In this document: one piece after another, positions 1 through 8,378 of the stretch
How positions within the stretch are numbered: the stretch's first letter is position 1
Layout of the letters: every line of letters begins with the position of its first letter
NCBI RefSeq assembly: GCF_014843845.1
Contig: NZ_JHQS01000007.1
Location: 1 to 64,000, forward strand
Direction: 5' to 3'
From: Mesorhizobium amorphae
Lineage (GTDB): Bacteria > Pseudomonadota > Alphaproteobacteria > Rhizobiales > Rhizobiaceae
DNA: 64,000 bases
The notes under the pieces: generated by a model
Told to the model about the DNA's origin: nothing
The model's database searches: none
Seen by the model: only the letters and a program-made list of their open reading frames with translations
Program-made: the position numbers and the translations under genes

Positions 1-53
1 GTCAAGAGTCACAACGAACTTTTTGAAAACAAACGGTTTTTAGCTGAGTGAGC

Positions 54-143
54 TGGCGGAGAGAGCGGGATTCGAACCCGCGTTACGGTCTCCCGTAAAC
101 ACACTTTCCAGGCGTGCGCCTTCAACCACTCGGCCACCTCTCC
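54..143 (-). tRNA. tRNA-Ser(GGA)
   Basis: Read on the minus strand this is a complete 90-nt class II tRNA with encoded CCA at its 3' end. The acceptor stem GGAGAGG pairs with TCTCTCC, with one G-U. The T-arm contains the GGTTCGAATCC core. The anticodon stem CACGC/GTGTG closes the loop CTGGAAA, giving anticodon GGA, which reads UCC and UCU serine codons. The long variable arm fits tRNA-Ser. It stands alone, and no integrase or attachment-site duplication is visible beside it. Confidence 0.96.
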
Positions 144-508
144 GTCCTTGCATGGCGCGCCGGCCGGTTTTGCCGCGCGGGTTGGGGACATGCATTCCCT
201 TGGGGGCGGAACCTCCGCGTCGTGGGGTGCCGTCAACCGGCGAGCGACCCTTCCCCGCACCTGAAGCCGTCAAAGCAACAGGCGCGGGGCTCATCTAGTC
301 GATCCCGCGGCGAATGCCAAGCCATAATGGCGCTTCGCCGGCTTTGCCGCGCACGGATCGTTAGCGATGCCGCCGGCGCGGTGCTTTTCGGCCATGCCGG
401 CGGGCGAATGATGTGCACAGGCGGTGCGGCAGAGCCTGTTCGTTGCTTGACTTCGCCGGCCGTCCCCTGTCGAGTGGATGTAGGGCTTTGCGGGGGCATT
501 GTCGGCAT
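144..508. other. Intergenic region with no recognised gene
   Basis: This 365-bp stretch separates the minus-strand tRNA-Ser from the plus-strand membrane protein gene and must hold both promoters. The overlapping open frames here show no domain, no convincing ribosome binding site and no mutual consistency. I see no repeat, terminator or RNA structure I could defend. Confidence 0.5.
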
Positions 509-1210
509 ATGACATCGATCAACCAGGAGCCGGCCAGACGGCCGGACAGCGGCCTGTCCTATGTGCCGGTCGCGTGGCTTTGCATCACGATGGCGCTTTC
601 GGCCTATGGCCTGGTCTCGTCATGGCGGGTGATCGGCGGCTACGACCTGCCGGACAGTGTCGCATACTTCGTTTACAGCGGTCTTGCCGGCGGTATCGTC
701 ACCATTCTGTGGGGTCTCTATCTGCTCGGCCTTGCCTTCAACCGCTCGGCGCGCTTTCCGCGTCATTTCATCATCTGGCAAGTCGTCACCATCGTCTGGC
801 TGGCGGCGAGGCTGGCCTATGTGCTGCTCGCGCCGGATTTCGGCTTTTCAGCGCGAGGGCTTGTCTTCAGCCTGGGCGAAATCGCCATCGGCGTGCTCTG
901 CATCTATCTCCTGCGCCGCGGCTCGGGCTCCGAGACGGTCTATGCCAGTCCGGAAAGCGAGAGCCCGTCGGTTCTGGTGTCGGTCGTTGCCGCCTTGCTC
1001 GGTATCCTCCTCGGCGCTGTGCTCGGCGCCGGCGTCGGATTTGCCGCCGGCTCGCTGATCGCCGAAATTACGGACATGAGCTGCTTCGAAGGCGCCTGCG
1101 GCTATTTCGCCGTGTTCATCGGCCTGGCCGGGCTGGTTGTCGGCGCTATCGCCGGCGGGCTGTTCGCCGTCTGGCGTGTCAACCGGCGAAGACGCAAGCC
1201 GGCGACTTAG
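509..1210 (+). CDS. DUF2569-like multi-pass membrane protein
   Basis: A 233-aa predicted inner-membrane protein of unknown function. About six hydrophobic segments are visible, near residues 22-42, 56-80, 88-108, 112-134, 150-178 and 195-220. The first four-helix block, with a conserved-looking WLAAR stretch, resembles DUF2569; the second half is glycine/alanine rich and ends in a basic tail (RVNRRRRKP). An upstream in-frame ATG at 413 would add 32 arginine- and cysteine-rich residues that look non-coding, so ATG 509 is preferred. The family call is tentative. No neighbour suggests a role. Confidence 0.7.
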   Translation: MTSINQEPARRPDSGLSYVPVAWLCITMALSAYGLVSSWRVIGGYDLPDSVAYFVYSGLAGGIVTILWGLYLLGLAFNRSARFPRHFIIWQVVTIVWLAARLAYVLLAPDFGFSARGLVFSLGEIAIGVLCIYLLRRGSGSETVYASPESESPSVLVSVVAALLGILLGAVLGAGVGFAAGSLIAEITDMSCFEGACGYFAVFIGLAGLVVGAIAGGLFAVWRVNRRRRKPAT

Positions 1211-1330
1211 AGCGCTTTCAAATTCGCGTGTCACGATTGCCGTCCGGTCAGGCGCGTTCTATCTCTCGGTTGGGAAGGGGAGATACCCGGGTCCGAGGGA
1301 GGGCCAGGGAAATCCTGGGGAGGAAGTCTG

Positions 1331-1651
1331 ATGTTCCGTTTCATCTTTCGTCTCGCGGCGATGGTCGCGCTTTCGATTTCCGTCATCATGGCGGTGATCG
1401 ACGCGACGCGCTCGGTGGCGGCCTCGGCGCTTGTCATGACGCCGCTCAACGCAAGCTGGCTGGCGGTTTCCCCCGACACCCGCGCGGCCTTCGAAAGCTA
1501 TGTGCGCGAAAAGGCCAGCCCCCTGCTGTGGGACGGCGCCATCGCCTTTGTGCTCGGCCAGCCCGGCTTTGCCGTGTTCGCGGTGCTGGCCTTCCTGCTC
1601 TATGCCGTCGGCTACCGGCGGCAGCGGCGCAATGAATTCGCCGCGACCTGA
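1331..1651 (+). CDS. Small two-helix membrane protein, unknown function
   Basis: A 106-aa hypothetical protein preceded by a strong GGGGAGGAAG ribosome binding site about 5 nt before the ATG. It has one hydrophobic segment at residues 5-25 and another near 80-97, separated by a short polar loop, and a basic C-terminus (YRRQRR), consistent with an inner-membrane protein with both ends cytoplasmic. Codon use matches the neighbours, which supports a real gene. I recognise no domain. It may be co-transcribed with the membrane protein 120 bp upstream. Confidence 0.75.
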   Translation: MFRFIFRLAAMVALSISVIMAVIDATRSVAASALVMTPLNASWLAVSPDTRAAFESYVREKASPLLWDGAIAFVLGQPGFAVFAVLAFLLYAVGYRRQRRNEFAAT

Positions 1652-1746
1652 CGTTTGCGGACCACCAGCACGAACAACCTTACGGCGGCCTGGCGAATGG
1701 AATGGTGCGCGCCGCAACCCGCCCGCGGCATGCTTTTCCAAAAGGT

Positions 1747-1767
1747 CAAAATTCCGCGTGAATTTTG
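1747..1767. promoter_or_regulatory. Candidate operator upstream of the BMP gene
   Basis: A perfect 8-bp inverted repeat, CAAAATTC-N5-GAATTTTG, lies about 130 bp before the binding-protein start and just before the structured leader. The symmetry and spacing suit a dimeric repressor. The regulator is unknown and no matching site was seen in front of the ATPase gene at 4269. Confidence 0.35.
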
Positions 1768-1805
1768 TTTCGGGCCGTGCCAGATTGGCCCGGAGCGGGA
1801 GGGGA

Positions 1806-1862
1806 GTACACTCCTGCCTGACGTCGCGTGCCTGCCGGAGAACCGGGCAGGACGCGGTGTAC
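1806..1862 (+). promoter_or_regulatory. Structured leader with two competing hairpins
   Basis: Outer arms GTACAC (1806-1811) and GTGTAC (1857-1862) enclose two copies of CCTGCC (1813-1818 and 1831-1836). Both can pair with the single GGCAGG at 1846-1851. The distal pairing extends the outer stem (TCCTGCC/GGCAGGA). The proximal pairing makes a local hairpin, GCGT-CCTGCC with GGCAGG-ACGC. The two folds exclude each other, as expected of a switching leader, and the start codon lies 33 bp downstream. It matches no riboswitch class I know. Confidence 0.4.
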
Positions 1863-1894
1863 AACGGAAAAATAACCGACAGGGTGTGGATCAC

Positions 1895-2884
1895 ATGAAA
1901 CGTATCGTTCTCGGCCTCCTGGCCGCAACCGTAATGGTTCTTCCGGCCTTCGCCGCCGATATCCAGCCAGCCATTCTCTATGATCTTGGCGGCAAGTTCG
2001 ACAAATCCTTCAACGAGGCGTCCTACAACGGCGCTGAAAAATTCAAGACCGAGACCGGCATTGCCTATGTCGAATTCGAGGTCTCCAACGCCACCCAGCG
2101 CGAGCAGGCGTTGCGCCGCTTCGCCGAGGACGGCCGCAATCCGATCGTCATGGCTGGCTTCTCCTGGGCTGACGCGCTGGACAAGATCGCCACCGAATTC
2201 CCCGACACCAAGTTCGCCATCATCGACATGGTCGTCGACAAGCCCAATGTCCGCTCCGTCGTCTACAAGGAGCAGGAAGGCTCCTACCTGGTCGGCGTGA
2301 TGGCGGCGATGGCCTCGAAGTCCAAGAAGGTGGGCTTCATCGGCGGCATGGACATTCCGCTGATCCGCAAGTTCGGCTGCGGCTATGTCGGCGGCGCCAA
2401 GTCGGCAGGGGCGACCGACGTCATCCAGAACATGACGGGTGACACGCCGGCCGCCTGGAACGATCCGGCCAAGGGCGGCGAGATCGCCAAGACGCAGATC
2501 GACCAGGGCGCGGACGTGATCTACGCTGCGGCCGGCGGCACCGGCGTCGGCGTGCTGCAGGCGGCTGCCGATTCCGGCAAGCTCGGCATCGGCGTCGATT
2601 CCAACCAGAACGGTCTGCAGCCCGGCAAGGTGCTGACCTCGATGGTCAAGCGCGTCGACGTCGCTGTCTACAACACCTTCATGGACGCCAAGAACGACAA
2701 GTTCACCGGCGGCATCAACGACCTCGGCCTCAAGGAAGGCGGCGTCGACTACGCCATGGACGACAACAACAAGGCGCTTGTCGATGACGCGATGAAGACG
2801 GCCGTCGAGAAGGCAAAGGCCGACATCATCGCCGGCACCGTCAAGGTGCACGACTACATGTCGGACAACGCCTGCCCGTATTGA
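1895..2884 (+). CDS. BMP-family nucleoside ABC transporter binding protein
   Basis: A 329-aa periplasmic binding protein of the basic membrane protein family (PF02608), whose characterised members bind purine and other nucleosides. Residues 1-22 form a signal peptide ending AFA; there is no lipobox cysteine, so the protein is probably soluble. The family opening DLGGKFDKSFNEA follows at once, and GGMDIPLIRKFGCGY matches the hinge region. ATG 1895 is chosen because the signal peptide starts there, behind AGGGTGTGGA; upstream in-frame residues are not protein-like. It should feed the ATPase and permeases at 4269-7910, although a terminator and three unrelated genes intervene. Confidence 0.93.
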   Translation: MKRIVLGLLAATVMVLPAFAADIQPAILYDLGGKFDKSFNEASYNGAEKFKTETGIAYVEFEVSNATQREQALRRFAEDGRNPIVMAGFSWADALDKIATEFPDTKFAIIDMVVDKPNVRSVVYKEQEGSYLVGVMAAMASKSKKVGFIGGMDIPLIRKFGCGYVGGAKSAGATDVIQNMTGDTPAAWNDPAKGGEIAKTQIDQGADVIYAAAGGTGVGVLQAAADSGKLGIGVDSNQNGLQPGKVLTSMVKRVDVAVYNTFMDAKNDKFTGGINDLGLKEGGVDYAMDDNNKALVDDAMKTAVEKAKADIIAGTVKVHDYMSDNACPY

Positions 2885-2903
2885 TCGGCCAATATCAGTT
2901 TGC

Positions 2904-2937
2904 AAACCGCCGGGCATCGTCCGGCGGTTTTGTTTTG
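2904..2937 (+). terminator. Intrinsic terminator of the BMP gene
   Basis: A perfect 10-bp stem, AAACCGCCGG/CCGGCGGTTT, with a 7-nt loop is followed by a T-rich run (TTTTGTTTT). It starts 19 bp after the binding-protein stop codon and should make that gene monocistronic. Confidence 0.9.
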
Positions 2938-2990
2938 ACTGGAACTGGTCGACTGGGCAGCGTCCGCTAAGGTCGGAACCTGGAGAAACG

Positions 2991-3452
2991 ATGCAGCCGA
3001 CAATCGGCCTCATGGAAGCTCGCGATGTCGAGGCCGTTGCACGGATGCGCCTCGATGCCTTCTTCGAGGGAACGGGAAGGACTCTCGAGCAGGACATCGC
3101 CGACCTCAACAGGCTTTCGGCAGGAGACAGCTTCGAAGCCGCTTTCGTGGCTCGTGACGGTGATGTCGCGATCGGGACCTGTCTGCTGGTCCGCAACGAA
3201 CTGGAATCGGCGCATGATTTGACGCCCTGGCTCGCCGGGCTTGTCGTCGATGCCGGATATCGCGGCCGCGGGATCGGCACGGCGCTGGTCGGTGCGGTCG
3301 AGGCGCGTGCCGCGTCGCTCGGCGTCGATGTGCTCTATCTCTACACCTGGGAAGCGCGCGATTTCTACGCCAGGCTTGGCTGGGCTGCGGTCGAGACGTT
3401 CGAACAGGACAGCGGGCCGATGCAGTTGATGTCGCGCAAGCTCCGCCTATAG
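2991..3452 (+). CDS. GNAT-family N-acetyltransferase
   Basis: A 153-aa single-domain GNAT protein that should transfer an acetyl group from acetyl-CoA to an amine; the substrate cannot be told. The acetyl-CoA binding motif A is clear at residues 91-99 (RGRGIGTAL), preceded by the beta-4 strand (LAGLVVDAGY). The C-terminal FYARLGW signature is also present. A GGAGAAACG ribosome binding site precedes the ATG. It lies just after the BMP terminator and is probably expressed alone. Its last six bases overlap the end of the convergent gene on the minus strand. Confidence 0.9.
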   Translation: MQPTIGLMEARDVEAVARMRLDAFFEGTGRTLEQDIADLNRLSAGDSFEAAFVARDGDVAIGTCLLVRNELESAHDLTPWLAGLVVDAGYRGRGIGTALVGAVEARAASLGVDVLYLYTWEARDFYARLGWAAVETFEQDSGPMQLMSRKLRL

Positions 3453-3854
3453 CTGTCCGGCCAGATAGCCGAGCGCGAAGGCGGTGACCAGGGCAATGGC
3501 GATGACGGTTCCGCGGCGCCCGCCGGAGGAATGCAGCCCGACGCCGTAGGGTTGGCGCTCCAGCCTGTGGATCATGACGGGCGGCTTGGCTTCTTCCGCC
3601 TCGCCAAGGGCGGCCAGCCGCATCTGCGGCAGTTCGGCTATGCGCTGCGAGACCTGTTTCCAGCGATTATCGGACGCTCCGTTCACAGGTGCAGCGTCGT
3701 CGAAGACACGCATGCGCTCGGCGAGCCGCAGCACCGTGTCGCGGAAAGCAGGGTCGATCTCCAGATCGCGCTCGGCGCGCTGGCGGTCCCTGTCGTTCAT
3801 CAGGCCAAGCACATAGTCGCCGGCACGAGCGATGCGGTCGCTTTCACTGGCCAT
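3447..3854 (-). CDS. Anti-sigma-factor-like membrane protein
   Basis: A 135-aa protein. Its first 40 residues (AGDYVLGLM, then AERDLEIDPAFRDTVLRLAERM) resemble the N-terminal sigma-binding domain of RskA/ChrR-type anti-sigma factors. One transmembrane helix follows near residues 115-133, with almost nothing beyond it. RskA proteins normally have a large periplasmic domain, so this is a short form. No sigma factor gene lies nearby, so the partner, if any, is encoded elsewhere. It follows slyX by 16 bp with a good ribosome binding site and is probably co-transcribed. The function is inferred from the N-terminal pattern only. Confidence 0.7.
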   Translation of the reverse strand: MASESDRIARAGDYVLGLMNDRDRQRAERDLEIDPAFRDTVLRLAERMRVFDDAAPVNGASDNRWKQVSQRIAELPQMRLAALGEAEEAKPPVMIHRLERQPYGVGLHSSGGRRGTVIAIALVTAFALGYLAGQL

Positions 3855-3870
3855 GGCGCTTCTCCCTCCC

Positions 3871-4080
3871 TCACCAGTGCGGCGGCTTGGTCACCGGCAC
3901 GTCGGGCGCCGCCTGCTCCTCCAGCGCCAGGAACCGGTCGGTCAGCGCGTCGAGCTTGCGCTGCATGCGCTCGATCACCTTCCACTGCTCGGCGATCTGG
4001 CCGGACAGTTCCTCGATCGTCTTTTCCTGCTCGGCGGCGCGGATTTCCAGCGTCGTCAGCCGGTCGGCAGGCATAATCAT
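3871..4080 (-). CDS. slyX: SlyX family protein
   Basis: A 69-aa protein made almost entirely of a heptad-patterned coiled coil (LEIRAAEQEKTIEELS, then IERMQRKLDALTDRFL) and ending in PVTKPPHW. The proline-histidine tail is typical of SlyX, a family of unknown biochemical role. The start could be either methionine of MIM (4080 or 4074). It is first in a two-gene operon with the anti-sigma-like gene. Confidence 0.88.
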   Translation of the reverse strand: MIMPADRLTTLEIRAAEQEKTIEELSGQIAEQWKVIERMQRKLDALTDRFLALEEQAAPDVPVTKPPHW

Positions 4081-4268
4081 TCAAAACCCCGGTCCGTTGC
4101 GCGGCTCCCATACCGCATGTCCATATTAGCGAATGTGAAGGTCCCGGGCACGTTCGAAATTGACAAGCGCGCGGGGATTTGTCGAGAGTGGACGGCACTC
4201 CGGCCAATTGGCACGGGCGGGGTGTCATGCTAGGCGTTTTGACCAAGCGATAAAAATAAGAGTGGGAC

Positions 4269-5801
4269 ATGGCGCAAGCCGCAATCGAGCTGATCGGCAT
4301 CAACAAGAGTTTTGGCGCCGTGCGCGCCAATCGCGACATCAATCTGGAAATCGTTCGCGGCACCATCCACGGCATCGTCGGCGAGAACGGCGCCGGCAAG
4401 TCGACGCTGATGTCGATCCTCTATGGTTTCTACCAGGCCGACAGCGGCGAGATCCGCGTCGGCGGCCAGCCGGCATCGATCAAGACGCCCAATGATGCGA
4501 TCGCGCTGGGCATCGGCATGGTGCACCAGCACTTCATGCTGGTCGATAATTTCTCGGTGCTGGAAAATGTCATTCTCGGTGCTGAAAGCGACGCGCTGTT
4601 GAAGAAGAGCATCGCCAAGGCGCGTTCCGAGCTGGAGCGGCTCGAGCGCGAATACGGGCTCGAGGTCGATCCCGACGCGATCATCGAGGAATTGCCGGTC
4701 GGCCTGCAGCAGCGCGTCGAGATACTCAAGGCGCTCTATCGCGGCGCCGAGATCCTGATCCTAGACGAGCCGACGGGCGTGTTGACGCCGGCCGAGGCCG
4801 ACCACCTGTTCCGCATCCTCAAGCAATTGAAGGAACAGGGAAAAACGGTGGTGCTGATCACCCACAAATTGCGCGAGATCATGGCCATCACCGACACGGT
4901 CTCAGTGATGCGCCAGGGTACAATGGTGGCAACCAGGGAAACCAAGAAGACGACGGTCGAGGAACTGGCCGAGCTGATGGTCGGGCGGCGTGTGCTGCTG
5001 AGGGTCGAGAAGGGCGAGGCGGAAGCCGGCGGCGTCAAGCTCGCGGTCAAGAATTTGACGGTGAAGGATACTCGCGGCGTCACCATGGTCGACGACGTTT
5101 CCTTCGACCTGCGCGCCGGCGAGATCGTCGGCATCGCCGGTGTCGCCGGCAACGGCCAGTCCGAACTGCTCGAGGCGATATCCGGCATTAGGCACGCCGT
5201 CTCCGGCTCGGTCATGCTCGACGGCAAGCCGATCGACCTTACCGGCAAGGCAGACCCGGGCGAATTGCGCGACCGCGGCCTCGCCCATGTGCCGGAGGAC
5301 CGCCATCATGTCGGCCTGGTGCTGGCCTTCGAGGAGAACGAGAATTCGATTCTCGGCTATCACGACGACCCTCGCTACCTGAAGGGGCCGCTGCTCGACA
5401 TCGACGCCATCCGCAACGATGCCAAGGACAAGATCACCAAATACGACATCCGCCCGGCGGACTGCCGGCTCAAGACCGCCAATTTCTCCGGCGGCAACCA
5501 GCAGAAGATCGTGCTGGCGCGGGAGATGGAACAGGATCCGGGCGTGCTGATCGTCGGCCAGCCGACGCGCGGCGTCGATGTCGGCGCCATCGAGTTCATC
5601 CACAAGCGACTGATCGCCATGCGCGACCAGGGCAAGGCAGTGCTGGTGGTGTCGGTCGAGCTCGACGAGATCCGATCGCTCTCCGACCGCATCCTGGTGA
5701 TGTTTGCCGGCCGCATCGTCGGCGAGCGAGGCCCGGAGGCGAGCGAGGGCGAACTCGGCCTGCTGATGGCCGGTGTCGAGCAGCGGGAGGCCGCGGAATG
5801 A
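4269..5801 (+). CDS. Nucleoside/simple-sugar ABC transporter ATPase (two ABC domains)
   Basis: A 510-aa cytoplasmic ATPase with two tandem ABC domains, the form used by the RbsA/YufO (NupA) importers. Domain 1 has Walker A GENGAGKST at residues 38-46, signature-like LPVGLQQRVEI, and Walker B LILDEPTGVL. Domain 2 has the degenerate Walker A GVAGNGQSE, signature FSGGNQQKIVLARE, and QPTRGVDVGA, as is normal for this family. It overlaps the first permease gene by 4 bp (ATGA), so the subunits are translationally coupled. The binding protein is presumably the BMP protein at 1895-2884. Confidence 0.95.
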   Translation: MAQAAIELIGINKSFGAVRANRDINLEIVRGTIHGIVGENGAGKSTLMSILYGFYQADSGEIRVGGQPASIKTPNDAIALGIGMVHQHFMLVDNFSVLENVILGAESDALLKKSIAKARSELERLEREYGLEVDPDAIIEELPVGLQQRVEILKALYRGAEILILDEPTGVLTPAEADHLFRILKQLKEQGKTVVLITHKLREIMAITDTVSVMRQGTMVATRETKKTTVEELAELMVGRRVLLRVEKGEAEAGGVKLAVKNLTVKDTRGVTMVDDVSFDLRAGEIVGIAGVAGNGQSELLEAISGIRHAVSGSVMLDGKPIDLTGKADPGELRDRGLAHVPEDRHHVGLVLAFEENENSILGYHDDPRYLKGPLLDIDAIRNDAKDKITKYDIRPADCRLKTANFSGGNQQKIVLAREMEQDPGVLIVGQPTRGVDVGAIEFIHKRLIAMRDQGKAVLVVSVELDEIRSLSDRILVMFAGRIVGERGPEASEGELGLLMAGVEQREAAE

Positions 5802-6937
5802 GCACGCCTTACGCCAAGCTGCCAGCCTGGGCCGATTATGGCCTGATCCCGGTGATCAATCTGTTCGTCGCCTTCGTCGTCGCCGGCTTCGTGGTGCTTT
5901 TGGTCGGAGAAAATCCGTTCCGCGCCGCGGTCATCCTGGTCGAAGGCGCCTTCGGCAGGGGCACGGGCATTGCGTTTACGCTTTTCTACGCCACCACCTT
6001 CATCTTCAGCGGGCTTTCGGTGGCGGTCGCGGCGCATTGCGGCCTGTTCAACATCGGTGGCGAGGGCCAAGGCTACATTGCGGGGCTCGGCATTGGTGTC
6101 GTCTGCCTGGCCTTCGACAGCGTGCTGCCGTGGTGGCTGACCTTTCCGCTGGCGATCATTGCATCCGCGGCGATGGGGGCGCTGTGGGCGCTGATCCCGG
6201 CCTATCTGCAGGCCAGGCGCGGCTCGCACATCGTCATCACCACCATCATGTTCAACTTCATCGCCGCCAGCGTCATGGTCTATGCACTCGTCGGCTTCCT
6301 GAAGCCGGCCATTTCGATGGCGCCGCAGACGCGCACCTTCCTCGACGGCGCGCAACTGCCGAAGCTCAACTGGGTCATCGAACTGTTCGGCGCCAAGATC
6401 CGCTCGGCCCCGCTCAACATCAGTTTCCTGCTGGCGCTGGTCATGGCCTATCTGGTCTGGCTGCTGATCTGGCGCACCAAGCTCGGCTACGAGATGCGCA
6501 CCTACGGCCACAGCCCGAAGGCGGCACGCTATGCCGGCATTTCGGAAACCCGCATCGTCATCGTCGCCATGATGATCTCGGGCGCATTGGCCGGCATGAT
6601 GGCGCTCAACCCGACGATGGGTGACCAGCACAATGTCGCGCTCGATTTCGTCTCCGGCGCCGGTTTCGTCGGCATCGCGGTGGCGCTGATGGGGCGCCTG
6701 CACCCGGTCGGCATCGTGCTGGCGGCGATCCTGTTCGGCATGCTCTACCAGGGCGGCGCCGAACTCGCCTTCGAGATGCCGGCGATTTCCCGCGACATGA
6801 TCGTCATCATCCAGGGCCTGGTCATCCTGTTCGCCGGCGCGCTCGAGCACATGTTCCGGCCCTACATCCAGGCGCTGTTCGCTTCGATCAGCCCGAAAAC
6901 GGTGGGCATCGAAGCGGTCAAGGGGAAGGGCGCCTGA
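5798..6937 (+). CDS. Nucleoside ABC transporter permease, subunit 1
   Basis: A 379-aa polytopic inner-membrane permease of the branched-chain/sugar type (BPD_transp_2), similar in layout to YufP (NupB). It has a long first helix near residues 15-45 and the family stretch GLFNIGGEGQGYIAGLG, followed by about eight further hydrophobic segments. It overlaps the ATPase gene by 4 bp and sits 1 bp before the second permease gene. It should form a heterodimeric channel with that subunit and import nucleosides delivered by the BMP protein. Confidence 0.94.
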   Translation: MSTPYAKLPAWADYGLIPVINLFVAFVVAGFVVLLVGENPFRAAVILVEGAFGRGTGIAFTLFYATTFIFSGLSVAVAAHCGLFNIGGEGQGYIAGLGIGVVCLAFDSVLPWWLTFPLAIIASAAMGALWALIPAYLQARRGSHIVITTIMFNFIAASVMVYALVGFLKPAISMAPQTRTFLDGAQLPKLNWVIELFGAKIRSAPLNISFLLALVMAYLVWLLIWRTKLGYEMRTYGHSPKAARYAGISETRIVIVAMMISGALAGMMALNPTMGDQHNVALDFVSGAGFVGIAVALMGRLHPVGIVLAAILFGMLYQGGAELAFEMPAISRDMIVIIQGLVILFAGALEHMFRPYIQALFASISPKTVGIEAVKGKGA

Positions 6938-6938
6938 G

Positions 6939-7910
6939 ATGGATATCTTCATCGCCATCGTGCAGATACTCGACTCGACCATCCGCCTGTCGGTGCCGCT
7001 GCTGCTGGCCTGCCTTGCCGGCCTCTATTCGGAGCGGGCGGGTGTTTTCGACATCGGGCTGGAAGGCAAGATGCTGGTCGGCGCCTTCGCCGGTGCTGCG
7101 GCCGCCTCGGTCTTCCACTCTGCCTTTCTCGGCCTCGGCATGGCGATCCTGATCTCGGTTGCTTTCGCCCTCATCCACGGCTTTGCCTCGATCACCCATC
7201 GCGGCAACCAGATCGTCTCCGGCGTGGCGATCAACTTCATCGCCGCCGGTTCGACCATCATGCTCGGCCAGCACTGGTTCCAGCAGGGCGGGCGTACGCC
7301 GGCGCTGGCGCCGGGCGAACGCTTCGAGGCGATCACCTGGCCCGGCGTCGACGCGGTGCGGGGCGTGCCGATCATCGGGCCGATCTATTCGGAGCTGATC
7401 TCCGGCCACTCGATCCTGGTCTACATCGCCTTCCTGATGGTGCCGTTCACCTGGTGGGTGCTGTTCCGCACCCGCTTCGGGCTCAGGCTGCGCGCTGTCG
7501 GCGAAAACCCGGCGGCCGTCGACACGGCCGGCATCTCGGTCGCCTGGCTGCGCTACCGGGCGCTGATCTGCACCGGCATTCTGACCGGCGTCGCCGGCGC
7601 CTATCTGTCGATGGTGCAGAATGGCGGCTTCGTAAAGGACATGACCGCCGGCAAAGGCTATATCGCGCTGGCGGCGCTGATCTTCGCCAAATGGAAGCCG
7701 GTCAACGCCATGTTCGCCTGCCTCTTGTTCGGCTTCCTCGACGCACTGTCGATCCGCCTGCAAGGCACGCCGCTGCCTTTGATCGGCAAGGTGCCGGTGC
7801 AGTTCATGCAGGCGCTGCCCTATGTGCTGACCGTGATCCTGCTTGCCGGTTTCATCGGCAAGGCGATCCCGCCGCGCGCCGGCGGCGTGCCCTATGTCAA
7901 GGAACGCTGA
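6939..7910 (+). CDS. Nucleoside ABC transporter permease, subunit 2
   Basis: A 323-aa permease of the YufQ (NupC) type. ERAGVFDIGLEGKMLVGAF near residues 28-46 is the paralogous counterpart of the motif in subunit 1, and LRLRAVGENPAAVDTAGI is a strongly conserved cytoplasmic loop. About eight hydrophobic segments are visible. It ends 75 bp before the cytidine deaminase gene, so uptake and the first catabolic step are probably one operon. Confidence 0.94.
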   Translation: MDIFIAIVQILDSTIRLSVPLLLACLAGLYSERAGVFDIGLEGKMLVGAFAGAAAASVFHSAFLGLGMAILISVAFALIHGFASITHRGNQIVSGVAINFIAAGSTIMLGQHWFQQGGRTPALAPGERFEAITWPGVDAVRGVPIIGPIYSELISGHSILVYIAFLMVPFTWWVLFRTRFGLRLRAVGENPAAVDTAGISVAWLRYRALICTGILTGVAGAYLSMVQNGGFVKDMTAGKGYIALAALIFAKWKPVNAMFACLLFGFLDALSIRLQGTPLPLIGKVPVQFMQALPYVLTVILLAGFIGKAIPPRAGGVPYVKER

Positions 7911-7985
7911 GCGATCGCGACGCGGAAATCGGCATCTGCCAACGAATACCGGCTTTTGAACAAGATCGTGGGAGAGAACACCTGA

Positions 7986-8378
7986 ATGTCGCATGATCTG
8001 TTCGAAGCGGCCAAAGCGGCGATGGCCAAGGCCTATGCACCCTATTCGAAATTCCCGGTGGGCGCGGCGCTGCGTACAGAGGATGGCCGGGTTTTTGCCG
8101 GCGCCAACATCGAGGTGGCGTCCTATCCCGAGGGCTGGTGCGCCGAGACCACGGCGCTCGGCCACTATATCATGGGCGGCGGCGGCAAGATCACCGAAAT
8201 CGCGGTCATTGCCGAGCGGATGGCTAAATGCTCGCCCTGCGGCGGCTGCCGGCAGAGGCTGGCGGAATTCTGCCGGCCGGAGACGAAACTCTACCTTTGC
8301 GACAATGGCGGCGTGGTCGAGACCGTGACGATGGGCGAGATGCTGCCCTACGGCTTCAAGGGCGATATTTTGAAATGA
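7986..8378 (+). CDS. cdd: Cytidine deaminase
   Basis: A 130-aa homotetrameric-type zinc enzyme that converts cytidine and deoxycytidine to uridine and deoxyuridine. The zinc ligands C52, C85 and C88 and the catalytic E54 lie in CAET and PCGGC. The substrate-binding YSKFPVGAAL is at residues 20-29. GGGAGAG before the ATG is a good ribosome binding site. Its stop codon lies in the first of three 17-bp repeats leading to the purine nucleoside phosphorylase gene. Confidence 0.96.
   Translation: MSHDLFEAAKAAMAKAYAPYSKFPVGAALRTEDGRVFAGANIEVASYPEGWCAETTALGHYIMGGGGKITEIAVIAERMAKCSPCGGCRQRLAEFCRPETKLYLCDNGGVVETVTMGEMLPYGFKGDILK

Noticed and set aside
1..508. tRNA-Ser as an integration site for a genomic island
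   Set aside because: No integrase, no duplicated tRNA 3' end and no change in base composition are seen beside it.
1259..3280. Long open frame on the minus strand (673 codons) across the BMP gene
   Set aside because: It is the antisense shadow of GC-rich coding DNA. The translation is low complexity and the plus-strand BMP protein has a full domain and a signal peptide.
4160..4188. TTGACA at 4160 as the promoter of the ABC ATPase operon
   Set aside because: No acceptable -10 box is found at 16-18 bp.
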